Source: Sphaerospermopsis sp. SIO1G1 (GTDB lineage: Bacteria > Cyanobacteriota > Cyanobacteriia > Cyanobacteriales > Nostocaceae). From it: a DNA stretch of 64,000 nucleotides. Where the stretch lies: contig JAAHFX010000004.1 of assembly GCA_010672785.1 (NCBI GenBank), positions 62,001 to 126,000 on the forward strand, written 5' to 3'. Shown piece by piece: positions 1-9,250 of this stretch. The notes under the pieces were generated by a model. It was given only the letters and a program-made list of their open reading frames with translations, searched no databases and was not told the DNA's origin. Positions within the stretch are counted from its first letter, which is position 1, and each line of letters opens with the position of its first letter. The translations under genes were made by a program, and so were the position numbers.

Positions 1-1138
1 GTTGGGCTTCAATTTGCGCTCTGGTAGGAATTGACAATACTTGCCAACTTTGTTTGTTATGGCGTTCAAATGCCTGTTGCTTACGACGTTCAAAGGGTTG
101 AACCAAGGAAATTGCTGTTCCTTCCTTACCAGCACGACCGGTTCTACCAATCCGGTGAACATAGGTTTCCACACTATCAGGTAAGTCATAGTTAATCACG
201 TGGGAAAGTAGATCCACATCTAAACCCCGTGCAGCAATGTCAGTTGCCACTACCCAACGTACCTGACGGTTACGGAAACGATTTAATAATCTTTCCCTCG
301 CTTGCTGAGATAAATCACCATGATATTCATCCACACTATGACCAGCAGCTTGTAACTGGTTAGTTAATTCTGCTGCGGTACGGCGGGTACGCACAAAGAT
401 TAAAGCTGTTTCTGGATCTTCCATTTCCAGAATAGGTTGTAGAGCTTTAGCTTTTGTCCAATAGCGCGGTATGAGGTAAGCTACCTGGTTAATTTTATTA
501 GGTGTAGCTTTTGGTTGTTGAACGGTAACTGTAACCGGATCATTCAAGAAATTATTCACCAACTGGCGAATGGAAGGTGGCATTGTAGCTGAGAATAAAG
601 CCGTTTGCCGTTCTTGGGGAGCTTGGGACAAAATTTTGATCACATCGTCAATAAAGCCCATGCTCAACATTTCATCAGCTTCATCTAAAACAAACCATTT
701 CACATGGTCTAGTTTTAAAGAACCCCGATCCAACAAGTCAATCATTCTTCCTGGAGTACCGACAACAACGTGAACACCACGTCTGAGTTGAGAGATTTGC
801 CGATCAATTGATTGACCACCATAAATAGCTAATACCCGTAGTCCATCATTACCCATAAATTGGAAGATGGCATCATGAACCTGCATTGCTAGTTCACGGG
901 TAGGTGTTAAGACAATTGCTTGGACTGCTCTTTTGCTGGGGTCTAATTTCTCCAACATGGGGAGAGAGAAAGCCGCAGTTTTGCCTGTACCTGTTTGAGA
1001 CTGACCAACTACATCACGTCCTGACAATAATTCAGGAATAGCTTGAGATTGAATATTTGTAGGTGCTGTGAAGCCAATTTTTTCTAATTGTTCAACACGT
1101 TCTTGGGAAATACCTAGTTCTTGGAAAGAAAGACTCAT
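1..1138 (-). CDS. DEAD-box ATP-dependent RNA helicase (C-terminus outside window)
   Basis: Superfamily 2 RNA helicase that unwinds structured RNA using ATP, probably the cold-shock/DeaD (CsdA, cyanobacterial Crh) type. Reading from the ATG at 1138 on the minus strand gives about 379 residues before the window edge. In order I see: a Q-motif (GFTAPTNIQSQAIP); Walker A (SQTGTGKTAA, about residue 45); PTRELA; GTPGR; motif II DEAD within VLDEADEML; SAT; and the C-terminal RecA domain ending in HRIGRTGRAG. The catalytic core is complete and only the C-terminal extension is missing. The upstream region is filled with short tandem repeats and shows no clear promoter. The motifs make the family certain. 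Which Crh paralogue it is cannot be decided without the C-terminal tail. Confidence 0.95.
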   Translation of the reverse strand, partial: MSLSFQELGISQERVEQLEKIGFTAPTNIQSQAIPELLSGRDVVGQSQTGTGKTAAFSLPMLEKLDPSKRAVQAIVLTPTRELAMQVHDAIFQFMGNDGLRVLAIYGGQSIDRQISQLRRGVHVVVGTPGRMIDLLDRGSLKLDHVKWFVLDEADEMLSMGFIDDVIKILSQAPQERQTALFSATMPPSIRQLVNNFLNDPVTVTVQQPKATPNKINQVAYLIPRYWTKAKALQPILEMEDPETALIFVRTRRTAAELTNQLQAAGHSVDEYHGDLSQQARERLLNRFRNRQVRWVVATDIAARGLDVDLLSHVINYDLPDSVETYVHRIGRTGRAGKEGTAISLVQPFERRKQQAFERHNKQSWQVLSIPTRAQIEAQ

Positions 1139-1176
1139 TAATTCTCCTAGATTTTCTTGTGTTTCTTAGACTTTTC

Positions 1177-1443
1177 AACTAATCAGTTATCAGTTATCAG
1201 TTATCAGTTTTCAGTTTTCAGTTACCAGTTTTCAGTTACCTTCGACAATTCGTAATTCGTAATTCGTAATTCGTAATTCGTAATGCTCCCTGCGGGAGAG
1301 CTTCGCTTACGCAATTCGTAATTACTACCCAATCACCAGTCACCAATCACCAATCACCAGTCACCAGTCACCAATCACCAATCACCAATCACCAACCACT
1401 AATCACTAATCACCAATCACCAATCACCAACCACTAATCACTA
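1177..1443. repeat. Short tandem repeat block (STRR, three heptamer types)
   Basis: Three arrays of seven-base units follow one another: TCAGTTA/TCAGTTT (about 1177-1236), AATTCGT (about 1247-1322, interrupted by a CTCCCTGCGGGAG hairpin near 1284), and CAATCAC/CAGTCAC (about 1330-1443). Such STRR arrays are characteristic of heterocystous cyanobacterial genomes. The block fills nearly all the space between the helicase and rimO and runs into the last codons of rimO. Confidence 0.9.
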
Positions 1444-2750
1444 ATCTGACCGTAGAGGTCATAAGTATCGGCACTATGAATTTTTACTGGTACTATGGTT
1501 CCTAGCCTTGCTTGGCCTTCAACGTATACTTGACCATCAACTTCTGGGGAAAATCTGCCAGAACGCCCTACTAGTTCTCCGCTTTGGGGATTTTCTTGTT
1601 CTATGAGGACATCTACGATTTTGCCAACTTCCTGTTGGTTTTTTTGCAAGGAAATAGGTTGTTGGAGTGCCATTAACTGATCACGACGCTCAACCATCAC
1701 TTCTGGGGAAATTTGATTGGATAAACTATAGGCGGGTGTTCCTTCTTCTGGTGAAAAGGTAAAGACACCAACATGATCAAATTCATGCCGCTGAGTAAAA
1801 TCTAATAAATGTTGAAAATGCTCTTGTGTCTCGCCTGGAAACCCAACTATAAATGTGGTTCGCAGTATTGCTGATGGTAATTCAGTTTTTAACCGCTCAA
1901 TAATGCTGTCATTGACGCGACCCTGCCAAGGACGATTCATGGCACGCAGTATTTCTGGATGAGAATGCTGTAACGGTAAGTCCAGATAGGGTAAAACGTT
2001 TGGTGTTTCTCGGATTGCCCCTATGACTTCTGGAGTTAATCCAGTAGGATAGGCGTAGTGCATTCTGATCCACGGTATATCTACTTTCCCCAACGCCCGC
2101 AGTAATTCCGCTAATTTTGGTTTACCGTAAATATCTAGGCCATAGTTGGTGGTGATTTGGGATATGAGAATGATTTCTTTTACCCCTTGATGTGCCAACT
2201 GTTCGGCTTCGGCTACTATTGATTCAATGGTACGCGATCGCTGGTTGCCTCGGAGATGAGGAATTATACAAAATGCACAACGATAATCACATCCTTCTGA
2301 TACTCTCAGGTAGGCTACTCCCTCGGTTGTAGTCCTGTATCTTGGTGTTGTCTCGTCAGCAATGTAGGTAGGTTCAGCACTAATTTCTTTAACTCGCGCT
2401 CCCTGTTCTACCCGCTCTATGACGTTGACAATTTTGTGATAATCTCCTGTACCCACTACAGCCACTGCTTCTGGCAACTCTTCCAATAATTGCTCTTGAA
2501 AGTGCTGCGCCATACAGCCAGTAATGACTACCCTCTTTTTGGCTTCTGCCAGTTCCACTAGAGTTCTTACCGATTCTTCCCTGGCAGCTTCGATAAAACT
2601 ACACGTATTGACAATTACATAATCTGCTAACTCTTCATTAGAATCTACACCATAACCTGCTTCTACCAACAGTCCTAACATATGTTCTGTGTCTATTCGG
2701 TTTTTCTCGCAGCCCAGGTGTGAAATGGCTATAGTTGGCTTGTCACCCAT
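1434..2750 (-). CDS. rimO: Ribosomal protein S12 methylthiotransferase RimO
   Basis: Radical SAM enzyme that adds a methylthio group to a conserved aspartate of ribosomal protein S12. The 438-residue length is normal for the family. The N-terminal UPF0004 domain carries three cysteines for the auxiliary 4Fe-4S cluster (C14 in [12 protein letters not shown]50 in [11 protein letters not shown]79 in VVITGCMAQ). The radical SAM motif is [10 protein letters not shown] (C154, C158, C161). The last roughly 65 residues are a TRAM domain for substrate binding. The SHLGCEKN start and the [12 protein letters not shown] stretch favour RimO over its tRNA-modifying relative MiaB. The stop codon and last residues (ISD) lie inside the upstream heptamer array, so the extreme C-terminus was probably reshaped by repeat expansion. 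It reads alone on its strand, with no operon partner. Confidence 0.96.
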   Translation of the reverse strand: MGDKPTIAISHLGCEKNRIDTEHMLGLLVEAGYGVDSNEELADYVIVNTCSFIEAAREESVRTLVELAEAKKRVVITGCMAQHFQEQLLEELPEAVAVVGTGDYHKIVNVIERVEQGARVKEISAEPTYIADETTPRYRTTTEGVAYLRVSEGCDYRCAFCIIPHLRGNQRSRTIESIVAEAEQLAHQGVKEIILISQITTNYGLDIYGKPKLAELLRALGKVDIPWIRMHYAYPTGLTPEVIGAIRETPNVLPYLDLPLQHSHPEILRAMNRPWQGRVNDSIIERLKTELPSAILRTTFIVGFPGETQEHFQHLLDFTQRHEFDHVGVFTFSPEEGTPAYSLSNQISPEVMVERRDQLMALQQPISLQKNQQEVGKIVDVLIEQENPQSGELVGRSGRFSPEVDGQVYVEGQARLGTIVPVKIHSADTYDLYGQISD

Positions 2751-2898
2751 ATTTTGAAAAAATCTTCAATTTTTTTCTCACGAAGTTAAACGTTTTCAAC
2801 CATCACAGATGTTTTATTGGTGCTGTTTTCGCACCTTTTATATAATTTGACAGTGGTTTTTACTATTGTTAGTAAGTAACCAGAAACTACCCTAATTA

Positions 2899-2926
2899 TT
2901 GTTAATAATTAAGGTCATGCTATGAT
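2899..2926 (+). promoter_or_regulatory. Sigma-70-type promoter candidate
   Basis: TTGTTA at 2899-2904 and TATGAT at 2921-2926 are separated by 16 bases, close to the housekeeping consensus. Transcription would start near 2933, just at the 5' side of the structured region that follows, and about 700 bases before the next gene. It therefore fits a promoter for a non-coding RNA better than one for btpA. Confidence 0.45.
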
Positions 2927-2932
2927 GTTTTT

Positions 2933-3245
2933 ATTAATTTGTTTCCCAGGGTAAATCTGAGCGTCTTGGGTTTATTTGGACACTCTTAATATTTTTTAAC
3001 GATTCGCTTATTTGGTATTTTGTACCACCGCAGCGTGTGCGTTGTTAATTTACCCATCGGGAAGCTGCCCAAAAGGCCATTGTTGAGAAGTCGCTACCCT
3101 CAGGGGAAATCGCACAATGCGACTACGCCTTATAAACCAGTAATACTCCCCTAATTAGAGATCTGCTACGTACTTAGACGTAGAAGCTGTCTAATTCAAG
3201 GGAAGTTGCCTTAGTTCTTAGTGAGTGGCAAACTCCTCTCCGAGT
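2933..3245 (+). ncRNA. Candidate structured non-coding RNA (rod-shaped; 6S-like by shape only)
   Basis: This stretch has no open reading frame but can fold into a long rod. GTTTCCCA (2941-2948) pairs with TGGCAAAC near 3225-3232, with one mismatch. CTGAG near 2957 pairs with CTTAG near 3210. CTTGGGTT near 2965 pairs with AATTCAAG near 3193 (8 bp with two G-U pairs). Inside are the hairpins CTACGT/ACGTAG (about 3165-3182), CATTGT/ACAATG (about 3078-3118) and CCCT/GGGG. It follows a good promoter. 6S RNA is rod-shaped too, but this is longer than the usual roughly 185 bases and I see no diagnostic sequence, so the class is open. It does not look like tmRNA or RNase P RNA. Boundaries are approximate. 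Confidence 0.4.
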
Positions 3246-3638
3246 CATGTTTTATCTTAACATATCTTATGAAAGGTTTAACGTTAATTTCCATCTTCAG
3301 CAAGAGGAGATTGATAGGAACTGGAATGAAACCCCAAAGCAGTCAGCTATCAGCTATTAGCAGTCAGCTTTTCAAAACTCTTGTTTGATATGATTCTAAA
3401 CTGAAAATTGAATGTTGTTATGGCCGCCTACATGGCATCCGTAATCTGACCGATAATTTCTGGATAGTAGAAGCTATTGATTTGAGGAATAGTTCTCAGT
3501 AATTAATCCCAAATCTGAAATCCAAAATCGGTACAAACTTCTAAATTTTTGTTTTTGCTGTTATTAGCTCTGAGCTAGTAGTAGATAGCTGAAAGCTAAC
3601 CTGGGAACTTGTAATAATGCCTTAGCGAATTTAAAGAC
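3246..3638. other. Intergenic region upstream of btpA-like gene
   Basis: No gene is visible. It holds degenerate CAGTCAGCTATCAGC repeats near 3338-3372 and another AGCTGAAAGCTAA stretch near 3585. No convincing promoter or operator stands out. Confidence 0.5.
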
Positions 3639-4487
3639 GTGGACTTATATCAACTATTCAAAACTCGTAGGCCGATTATTGGCGTAGTTCATTTACTACC
3701 TCTACCAACCTCACCCCGTTGGGGAGGTAGCCTCAAAGCTGTGATTGATCGTGCTGAACAAGAAGCGACAGCCCTAGCCAGCGGAGGGGTAAATGGTTTA
3801 ATTGTAGAAAACTTTTTTGATGCTCCTTTTACAAAAAATCATGTTGATCCGGCTGTTGTCAGTGCTATGACAGTAGTAGTACAGCGGATACAAAATTTAG
3901 TAACTTTACCTGTAGGTTTAAATGTTTTAAGAAATGATGGTAAAAGTGCAATGGCGATCGCCAATTGTACAAAAGCCCAATTTATTCGGGTAAATGTCTT
4001 AACTGGAGTGATGGCAACAGATCAGGGATTAATTGAAGGAGAAGCTCACGAATTACTACGTTATCGTCGAGAACTAGGTTCAGATGTCAAAATATTAGCT
4101 GATGTGTTAGTTAAACACGCTCGTCCTTTAAGCTCTCCTAATCTCACAGTTGCCGTTAAAGATACTATTGAAAGGGGTTTAGCTGATGGAGTGATTTTAT
4201 CAGGTTGGGCTACTGGTAGTCCTCCAAATTTGGAAGACTTAGAGTTAGCCGCCAATGCTGCTGGGAATACTCCGGTATTTGTTGGTAGCGGTGCTAATTG
4301 GGACAATGTTGGTTCTTTAATGTCAGCAGCAGATGGTGTGATTGTTTCCAGTTCTTTAAAACGTCATGGTCAAATTACTCAACCAGTTGATCCAATTCGC
4401 GTTAGTCAGTTTGTAGAAGCAGCCCATCGTAGTTCTACTACTCAAAGTGAGACTAAGTCTAATTCGTCCTTGAAGTTACATTCTTAG
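3639..4487 (+). CDS. btpA: BtpA-family photosystem I biogenesis protein
   Basis: Member of the BtpA/SgcQ family, TIM-barrel-like proteins. In Synechocystis, BtpA is needed to stabilise photosystem I reaction-centre proteins at the thylakoid membrane. The 282-residue length is typical. The N-terminus PIIGVVHLLPLPTSPRWGG is the strongly conserved family signature. Later conserved blocks are GGVNGLIVENFFDAPF, ILADVLVKHA and DGVILSGWATG, followed by VFVGSGANWDNV. The start is GTG at 3639; the family N-terminus begins at this point and no in-frame ATG gives a better fit. The last 20 or so residues (Ser/Thr-rich) are lineage-specific. The next gene follows after a repeat block, so co-transcription is possible but not shown. 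Confidence 0.88.
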   Translation: MDLYQLFKTRRPIIGVVHLLPLPTSPRWGGSLKAVIDRAEQEATALASGGVNGLIVENFFDAPFTKNHVDPAVVSAMTVVVQRIQNLVTLPVGLNVLRNDGKSAMAIANCTKAQFIRVNVLTGVMATDQGLIEGEAHELLRYRRELGSDVKILADVLVKHARPLSSPNLTVAVKDTIERGLADGVILSGWATGSPPNLEDLELAANAAGNTPVFVGSGANWDNVGSLMSAADGVIVSSSLKRHGQITQPVDPIRVSQFVEAAHRSSTTQSETKSNSSLKLHS

Positions 4488-4504
4488 AGTCTAGAGTAAG
4501 TTGG

Positions 4505-4664
4505 GAGAGGTGAGTGGGAGAGGGGGTGAGTGGAAGAGGGGGTGAGTGGAGGAGGGGGAGAAAAGATTTTTACCCAGTCACCAATCACCAGTCACCAATC
4601 ACCAGTCACCAATCACCACTCACCTCTCACCACTCACCACTCACCAATCACCAATCACCAAATT
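4505..4664. repeat. Tandem repeats filling the space before the VKOR gene
   Basis: Two repeat types abut: a GGTGAGTGGRAGAGG array (4505-4560) and a CACCAATCACCAGT heptamer array (4578-4664). The second runs right up to the ATG of the next gene, with no recognisable ribosome binding site. Confidence 0.85.
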
Positions 4665-5657
4665 ATGATTCGTCGTCGTTCTACTCCTTGGATTCATAAA
4701 TGGTCACGTCCTTTAATCGGGGCGATCGCTGGCCTGGGTATCCTGAATACAGGTTATCTTACTTATGAAAAGCTCTCAGGTGGTACTCCCGTTTGTACTA
4801 CCCCAGAAAATGTTAAAGGTTGTGGGGATGTCCTTTCCAGTGCATGGGGAACTGTATTTGGGCAGCCTCTAGCTTTGTTTGGTTTATTGGCCTATATCAG
4901 TATGTTTGTCTTGGCTTTAGCTCCTTTGGCATTAAAGTCAGGGGAAAAAGAGAAGAAGAAAACTATTAGACAAATAGAAAACTTAACTTGGTGGTTCTTA
5001 CTTTTAGGCGGAATTGCCATGTCTGTGTTTAGTGCATATTTAATGTATGTACTGGCATTTGAACTCCAAGCACTCTGTTGGTACTGTATCGCTTCTGCTT
5101 TATTTGCCTTGAGTATGCTTACTCTCAGTATTGTCGGTAAAGACTGGGAAGATATTGGGCAAATTTTGTTTAATGGTGTAATTGTCGCTATGGTGACATT
5201 AATTGCCACTTTAGGTGTTTATTCAGGCATTAATGATGATGGCACAATCGGATCTACGGATGGATCTCAACAAATAGCAGCTTTTCAACCCCGTGAACAA
5301 CCTAACCCAGCATATGGTTGGGAAATTACCACTACTTCCGGAGAAGCAGAAGTTGCTTTGGCTAAACATTTAATCACAACTGATGCTAAAGAATATGTAG
5401 CTTATTGGTGTCCTCATTGTCACGAACAAAAATTACTGTTTGGCAAAGAGGCATATCAAATTATCAATGATAATATTGCTATAGAATGCGCTCAGGACAG
5501 TCCTAAAGGTCAACCACAAGTCTGTAAAGATTCAGGAATTAAGGGTTTTCCTTCTTGGATTATCAACGGCAAAATTTACGGTGGTGTGCAGAATTTAGAA
5601 GAACTAGCGCAAATTACTGGTTATACAGGTCCACGCAATTTCAAATATTTCCGATAA
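4665..5657 (+). CDS. Vitamin K epoxide reductase-thioredoxin fusion (disulfide bond formation)
   Basis: Thylakoid or plasma-membrane enzyme that makes protein disulfides and passes the electrons to quinone. The VKOR part (residues 1-190) has four to five membrane helices, the loop cysteine pair C44 and C53, and the active site C138-WY-C141. The C-terminal part is a thioredoxin-like domain with C249-PH-C252, a further cysteine pair near residues 275 and 288, and the cis-Pro loop GFPSW. Cyanobacterial VKOR homologues (LTO1 type) have exactly this fusion. I chose the ATG at 4665 (330 residues), where MIRRRSTPWIHKW begins. The frame stays open 45 codons upstream, but that extension is translated tandem repeat (NHHSPLTTHH and similar) and is almost surely not protein. 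Confidence 0.93.
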   Translation: MIRRRSTPWIHKWSRPLIGAIAGLGILNTGYLTYEKLSGGTPVCTTPENVKGCGDVLSSAWGTVFGQPLALFGLLAYISMFVLALAPLALKSGEKEKKKTIRQIENLTWWFLLLGGIAMSVFSAYLMYVLAFELQALCWYCIASALFALSMLTLSIVGKDWEDIGQILFNGVIVAMVTLIATLGVYSGINDDGTIGSTDGSQQIAAFQPREQPNPAYGWEITTTSGEAEVALAKHLITTDAKEYVAYWCPHCHEQKLLFGKEAYQIINDNIAIECAQDSPKGQPQVCKDSGIKGFPSWIINGKIYGGVQNLEELAQITGYTGPRNFKYFR

Positions 5658-6087
5658 ACTCTTTTTAATAAGCTATAATATATAATCCCTAACTTAGCTT
5701 ACTGCTGGTTGGGGATTTGTTATTTGATATACCCCCTATCTAAGTCAAGCTGATTTTCTCATCATTACAGATTTGATTTCATCAATCATTCATATATGAT
5801 ATTTAATCTCATTCATAGTATTTCATGATGAAAATAGTTGCTTATATAGGACTATAATCTGATCTATTAAAATAGTATATAATTATTCTTTGCTTACTGT
5901 TACTCGTTAATATTTTCCTGCCTGCATAAATAATCTGAACCATCAAAGAGATTTCCTATAGTTGTTTATTTATAGTCTATGTTTTCCTAGAAAAAATTAT
6001 CTTTTTTCAACTTGAGTAATATATGAATTTACAGCCTAATAATTTTTTAAATCAAGAATTTTTAACAATTAAAGAAGTAATGAAGTA
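5658..6087. other. Intergenic, AT-rich
   Basis: Roughly 430 bases without a gene. It is very AT-rich, with scattered short direct repeats (TGATTTCATCAATCATTCAT near 5771). A one-codon mini-frame ATGAAGTAA sits immediately before the next start codon. I see no clear terminator or promoter. Confidence 0.4.
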
Positions 6088-8241
6088 ATGAATAAAGTAT
6101 TCAGAGAATGGCTAACTGCCTTATTAATTACTATTTGTATCATGATTGTACGTTTGTCGGGATGTTTGGAAATTATGGAATTAGCTACGCTAGACCAATT
6201 TTTTCGCTTGCGTCCTAATGAAACACCCAATAACTTAATTACTATAGTTTCAATTGACGAAGTTTCTTTACGTCAAGCTGGTTCTTGGCCTATTTCTGAT
6301 CAAGAAATGGCAGAGGTAATCGGTAAATTAAACAACTATCAACCCATAGCTTTAGGTTTAGATATATATAGAGATATACCTGTACAACCAGGACATCAGA
6401 AAATCATTGATATCTATAAATCCACACCTAATTTAATTGGGATTGAGCTATTAAATAGTGACCCTAAAAATCAAGTTTTAGGAGCACCAGAGTTAAAACA
6501 AAAAAACCAAGTAGGTTTTAATAATTTATTATATGATATAGATGGGAAAGTTCGCCGTAATCTACTATATTTACACATTAATAATCAAGAACATAAAAGT
6601 TTTGCGTTAAAACTAGCTTTATTATATTTACAATCTCAAGGAATTACTCTAGAAAAAGCTATTTCTCATCCTGAATATTTACAGTTAGGGAAAGCTACCT
6701 TAACTAGATTTAATAGTAATTATGGATCTTATATGAATGCTGATGACAGAGGTTATCAGATTTTAACTAATTTTTCTAAACCTGGTTGTAAAGATATTAG
6801 TAAAGGGTTTTGTGGTTATGATTATGTCTCTTTACAAGATGTATTAAATAATAATGCACCAGTAGATTTGTTGAAGAATCGCATTATCTTAATTGGTTCT
6901 ACTGCTCCTAGCTTACAAGATTTTCTATTTATCCCTTACTCTAGTCGGTTGATAGGAATAAATCAACCAAAACCTATTGCTGGGGTAGAATTACAAGCTT
7001 ATTTTATTGATGAATTGATTACTGCGGCGATGCAAGGTAGACCTTTAATTAAGGTATGGAATGATTTATTAGAAAACCTATGGATTTTTATATGGTCTAT
7101 TTTTGGTGTATTTTTGATATCTGAAATTAAAAGTTTAGCAAAAATTTTTATAGGATTTATACTATCTATTTTTGTATTAACTCTAGGTGTATATTTAGCC
7201 TTTTTATGGGGTTGGTGGATACCTTTTATTCCAGCATTATTAACATTTTTTATATCTGCAACTGCAATGATTTTTCAAATTGCTTACATAGAAAGAGAAT
7301 TTAGACGATCTAAAGAATTTTTATCTGAAGTTATTAATGCAATCCCTGACCCTATTTTTGTTAAAAATTATCAACGCCAATGGATTATTTTAAATGAGGC
7401 TTATTGCCAATTTATTGGTTATTCCTATAGTTCTCTGATCAAAAAAACTGACTATGATATTTTTCCAGAGCATGAAGCCAATGTTTTTAAAAAGCAAGAT
7501 GACTTGGTATTTATGACTCAGAAATATCAAGAACATGAAGAGGAATTTACAGATGCTAATGGTACAACTTATGCAATTGCTACTAAGCGATCGCTACATC
7601 GAGATGCAGCTGGTAATCTATTTTTAGTGGGGGTAATTCGTGATATTACAGAACGGAAAAATTTTGAGCAACAATTAAAGCGTCAGGCTCATGATTTATC
7701 CCGTGATAATCTTGAGTTGAAGATGCAAGAAACGAATTTAAAACAGTTAGCATATTATGATTCTTTAACAGGTTTACCAAATCGTAAATTGTTCTATGAA
7801 CAACTTTCTCAGCTTGTTAGTCATGCCAAACAAAATAATTCATTGTTGGGTTTATTATTTATTGATTTGGATGGTTTTAAAAAAGTCAACGATACTTTAG
7901 GTCATGATATAGGCGATCGCCTATTAATTATTATTGCACAACGTCTAAATAATCTTGTTAGAAATACTGATATTGTATCTCGTTTAGGTGGTGATGAATT
8001 TACAGTAATTTTAGGATCTATATCTAATGCAGAAGCAACCGCTAGCATATCAGAAAAGTTGTTAAATGTAATTACTGAACCTATTATTTTGGATGGTAAC
8101 ATAACCAGAGTTTCTGCTAGTATTGGTATTAGTATTTATCCAATCCACACAGATAATTGTGATACTTTAGTTAAACTTGCGGATACAGCTATGTACCAAG
8201 CTAAATATTTAGGTAAAAATCGTTATGAATTTGCTAAATAA
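6088..8241 (+). CDS. CHASE2-PAS-GGDEF diguanylate cyclase
   Basis: Membrane-bound sensor that should make cyclic di-GMP from two GTP. Domains in order: an N-terminal membrane helix; a CHASE2 extracytoplasmic sensor (about residues 30-310; LATLDQFFRLRP, then VSIDEVSLRQAGSWP); three membrane helices (about 335-395); a PAS domain (about 405-530; NAIPDPIFVKNYQRQW to VGVIRDITERK); a short coiled linker; and a GGDEF domain (about 550-717). The active-site loop GGDEF is intact at residues 634-638. RNTD lies five residues before it, the RxxD inhibitory site, so product feedback is expected. There is no EAL domain. No neighbour is obviously connected. The input ligand of CHASE2 is unknown. Confidence 0.94.
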   Translation: MNKVFREWLTALLITICIMIVRLSGCLEIMELATLDQFFRLRPNETPNNLITIVSIDEVSLRQAGSWPISDQEMAEVIGKLNNYQPIALGLDIYRDIPVQPGHQKIIDIYKSTPNLIGIELLNSDPKNQVLGAPELKQKNQVGFNNLLYDIDGKVRRNLLYLHINNQEHKSFALKLALLYLQSQGITLEKAISHPEYLQLGKATLTRFNSNYGSYMNADDRGYQILTNFSKPGCKDISKGFCGYDYVSLQDVLNNNAPVDLLKNRIILIGSTAPSLQDFLFIPYSSRLIGINQPKPIAGVELQAYFIDELITAAMQGRPLIKVWNDLLENLWIFIWSIFGVFLISEIKSLAKIFIGFILSIFVLTLGVYLAFLWGWWIPFIPALLTFFISATAMIFQIAYIEREFRRSKEFLSEVINAIPDPIFVKNYQRQWIILNEAYCQFIGYSYSSLIKKTDYDIFPEHEANVFKKQDDLVFMTQKYQEHEEEFTDANGTTYAIATKRSLHRDAAGNLFLVGVIRDITERKNFEQQLKRQAHDLSRDNLELKMQETNLKQLAYYDSLTGLPNRKLFYEQLSQLVSHAKQNNSLLGLLFIDLDGFKKVNDTLGHDIGDRLLIIIAQRLNNLVRNTDIVSRLGGDEFTVILGSISNAEATASISEKLLNVITEPIILDGNITRVSASIGISIYPIHTDNCDTLVKLADTAMYQAKYLGKNRYEFAK

Positions 8242-8277
8242 GGGTTTGCAGCAAAAAGTTATCTGTGGAGGTTAGGG

Positions 8278-8300
8278 AACTCTTAACAGTTTTAAGAGTT
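8278..8300. terminator. Perfect hairpin after the cyclase gene, possible terminator
   Basis: AACTCTTAA and TTAAGAGTT form nine perfect pairs around a CAGTT loop, 37 bases after the stop codon. There is no T-run behind it, so it may equally be an mRNA 3'-end stabiliser or a repeat. Confidence 0.35.
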
Positions 8301-8423
8301 GGTAAGGGAAGGATTTTTACGGAAATTGCAAAGTTTTCAAGTGCTGATCCTCAAATATCTTGCATTTTTTAAATTTATAGCTACAGTTACCAAGATTAGG
8401 ACATAAAAACCATAAATTTGTAG

Positions 8424-8444
8424 GGGTTTAGCACTGCTAAACCC
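8424..8444. repeat. 21-bp palindrome GGGTTTAGCA/TGCTAAACCC
   Basis: Ten-base perfect arms around a single C. It looks like a dispersed cyanobacterial palindrome rather than a regulatory site: it lies mid-way in a 320-base gap (8242-8564) that otherwise shows no gene. Confidence 0.6.
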
Positions 8445-8564
8445 TTACCAATCTTGACAATTAAAGGCTACCTAATATCCAAAGCAACCTGGCTACAGCT
8501 ATAAAATCGCCTAAAACCCTCTACCTGTAAAGATTTTACATTTATTCAGTAAACCCTAATTTAT

Positions 8565-8813
8565 TCAATCTTTCTCTAAACACTGATTATTGCGCCAGAC
8601 TGCTCCATGCTGTTGGCATTCTTCTGGATCTTTAATACCAACCGTGAAGGTAGGGATAGTAGTGTTTGAGTTGGATGTAACATAAGAAATCATGAAAGAA
8701 CCGATATAGAAACCACAAAATATTAAAGTTCCAAAAAAAAACGTAAAACTGACACACTTAATTGCCAATAAAACAGAAAAATTTAGTTCTCTACCAGAAG
8801 GGAGTAAGCGCAT
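8565..8813 (-). CDS. Small single-span membrane protein, unknown function
   Basis: I do not recognise this 82-residue protein. It has a charged N-terminus (MRLLPSGRELNF), one long hydrophobic segment (about residues 12-42, ending FMISYV), then a polar, probably extracytoplasmic tail with two cysteines (PEECQQHGAVW and NQCLEKD) that could form a disulfide. The ATG at 8813 is preferred over one four codons upstream because GGAG lies a normal distance before it. That motif is itself part of the upstream MEKN reading. The C-terminal pattern 'P.ECxxxGAVWxxNxCLEKD' looks like the short Cys motif found at the ends of other small bacterial membrane and secreted proteins. Stand-alone gene. Confidence 0.65.
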   Translation of the reverse strand: MRLLPSGRELNFSVLLAIKCVSFTFFFGTLIFCGFYIGSFMISYVTSNSNTTIPTFTVGIKDPEECQQHGAVWRNNQCLEKD

Positions 8814-9250
8814 ATTTTTCTCCATAAGGTGTTAGTGGTAGATAACACCCTGAGAATGTTTACGCGCCAAAGTGATTTACAGAATTAATTGAATTCATTT
8901 ATGGCAGAAAATTGAGTATATTTCTGTTACCTGGTAACTGTATTCAGTTTGATAGTGCTACGTGCTATGGCATTTTTCATTTTTGTTAGGTACTAATCAG
9001 CTGTTGTGTATTTAATTTGTATAAGTCTGGCGGGCAAGATGCCCACCCCACAAGATTTAACTATTTTAGGATTATCTAATTTAGGTGCGTAACAGCTTAC
9101 CATTTCTTGATGAGGCTGCACTTAATTTTACAACTGATATTTTCCTCCTCTGCGATCTCTGCGCCTCTGCGGTTAATTCCCTGATTAATTTTCCGCATCT
9201 TTATACAAAACTTATATCAGTAGATTGGGAAATTACACTTTTGTCAACTT
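8814..9250. other. Intergenic with repeat remnants
   Basis: No gene. GGCGGGCAAGATGCCCACCC near 9029-9048 matches the core of the 109-bp element B (46652, 50522, 55708), here without its ends. A CTCTGCGATCTCTGCGCCTC-type repeat lies near 9150. Both look like decayed dispersed repeats. Confidence 0.5.

Noticed and set aside
570..773. 67-codon plus-strand frame
   Set aside because: It lies antisense inside the DEAD-box helicase, whose motifs are intact in the opposite frame.
1177..1443. Regular repeats that could suggest a CRISPR array
   Set aside because: Units are contiguous heptamers without spacers of 30-40 bases. They are STRR arrays. No cas gene is in the window.
2933..3245. tmRNA or RNase P RNA
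   Set aside because: No tag-peptide frame, no GGGGCTG start or CCA-type end, and none of the RNase P conserved GAGGAAAGTCC motif.
4530..4664. N-terminal extension of the VKOR protein
   Set aside because: It is translated tandem repeat with no similarity to a signal or membrane sequence. ATG 4665 starts the conserved protein.
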